Below, piece by piece: positions 13,386 to 13,689 of a DNA stretch of 13,689 nucleotides; within the stretch, counting starts at the first letter, position 1; each line of letters starts with the position of its first letter. The DNA comes from an uncultured Lachnospiraceae bacterium (GTDB lineage: Bacteria > Bacillota > Clostridia > Lachnospirales > Lachnospiraceae), in contig CAJTSL010000075.1 in assembly GCA_910578845.1 (NCBI GenBank), forward strand, positions 1 through 13,689. The letters are read 5' to 3'. The notes beneath the pieces are model-generated. The model saw only the letters and a program-made list of their open reading frames with translations. It made no database searches and was not told the origin of the DNA. Made by a program: the position numbers and the translations under genes.

Positions 13386-13689
13386 CTATTGAATCACGCC
13401 TCCATGAAAATAACATTCATATATTTTTTCATCCAAATAAAAGATATCCTCATATCCTTGAAACCAAACAAATTCACCATCTACTTTACAATGATAATGA
13501 TAATCGCCTTTTGTATACATTTGAGGCCCCCGATAAGGAAATTTTTCCGTAACCTGCAACAAAACTTCTTTCAAAAAGCCATTGTTAAAATTATCCCCTA
13601 TAATCCGACCAGTATAATTCATGCACCAAATAGGATTATCATAGTACCATACCGCTTCTTCACCAGTAAATTTTTCTCCACCTAAATAT
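13386..13689 (-). CDS. DUF5680-type protein, partial (N-terminus beyond the window)
   Basis: The frame stays open from the stop at 13386-13388 to the right edge of the window, so the ATG at 13622 is internal and the gene is cut at its 5' end. The visible 100 residues read GGEKFTGEEAVWYYDNPIW, then NYTGRI, FRYRGP-like PYRGPQMY, DYHYHCKVDGEFVWFQGYE and a terminal YECYFHGGVI. This matches my recollection of the DUF5680 domain (Gly/Glu-Val-Trp opening, W-NY-G, YRGP, WF-G-E, HGG). The domain has no known activity and in some proteins follows an N-terminal helix-turn-helix, which cannot be checked here. It forms an operon with the radical SAM gene, with zero intergenic bases. Confidence 0.75.
   Translation of the reverse strand, partial: YLGGEKFTGEEAVWYYDNPIWCMNYTGRIIGDNFNNGFLKEVLLQVTEKFPYRGPQMYTKGDYHYHCKVDGEFVWFQGYEDIFYLDEKIYECYFHGGVIQ

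Noticed and set aside
1..13689. CRISPR array, tRNA or rRNA genes
   Set aside because: No regularly spaced repeats of CRISPR type and no tRNA cloverleaf or rRNA signature were noticed on either strand.

Overview
The window looks like a chromosomal segment of a low-to-moderate GC Firmicute, most likely a clostridial gut bacterium of the Lachnospiraceae type. The reasons are the strong AGGAGG-type ribosome binding sites, the intramembrane-sensing BceRS-AB module, an FMN-riboswitch-controlled ECF riboflavin S component, a KtrAB-type potassium transporter and an Rpn/PD-(D/E)XK protein of the clostridial kind. The species cannot be fixed from the sequence alone.

Layout from left to right. Positions 1-216 hold no intact gene but contain a perfect hairpin (6-31), a likely relic of a protein tail (62-172) and helically phased short direct repeats (169-224). 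Positions 217-4984 form one minus-strand module read from right to left: response regulator, histidine kinase, ABC ATPase, ABC permease. This is the Bce-type peptide-antibiotic sensing and detoxification system, with a regulator-site candidate and a hairpin between the kinase and the ATPase. Positions 5047-6257 are a riboflavin-uptake unit: promoter, FMN riboswitch, intrinsic terminator, second hairpin region, then ribU. Positions 6267-7247 encode an Rpn-family protein whose active-site Glu position appears to be Ala. Positions 7260-7673 are a divergent control region with a well-formed promoter on each strand.

On the plus strand, 7674-9838 encodes the K+ channel subunit KtrB/TrkH and its RCK gating subunit KtrA. 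They are separated by about 120 bases that contain a 30-codon micro-ORF. A 10-bp GC-rich hairpin separates ktrA from the convergent tex gene (9891-12281, minus strand), which encodes an S1-domain RNA-binding protein with an unusually long Lys/Ala-rich linker. Positions 12282-12551 are intergenic, with the probable tex promoter and an open but start-less reading frame. The right end (12552-13689, minus strand) is visibly richer in A+T and holds two abutting genes: a DUF5680-type protein cut by the window edge and a short SplB-like radical SAM protein.

Most of the window is recognisable housekeeping or defence-against-antibiotic content. The less explained parts are the radical SAM/DUF5680 pair, the layered RNA structures upstream of ribU, the phased repeats behind bceB, and the regulatory spacer between bceS and bceA. 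I did not find a convincing wholly new multi-gene system.
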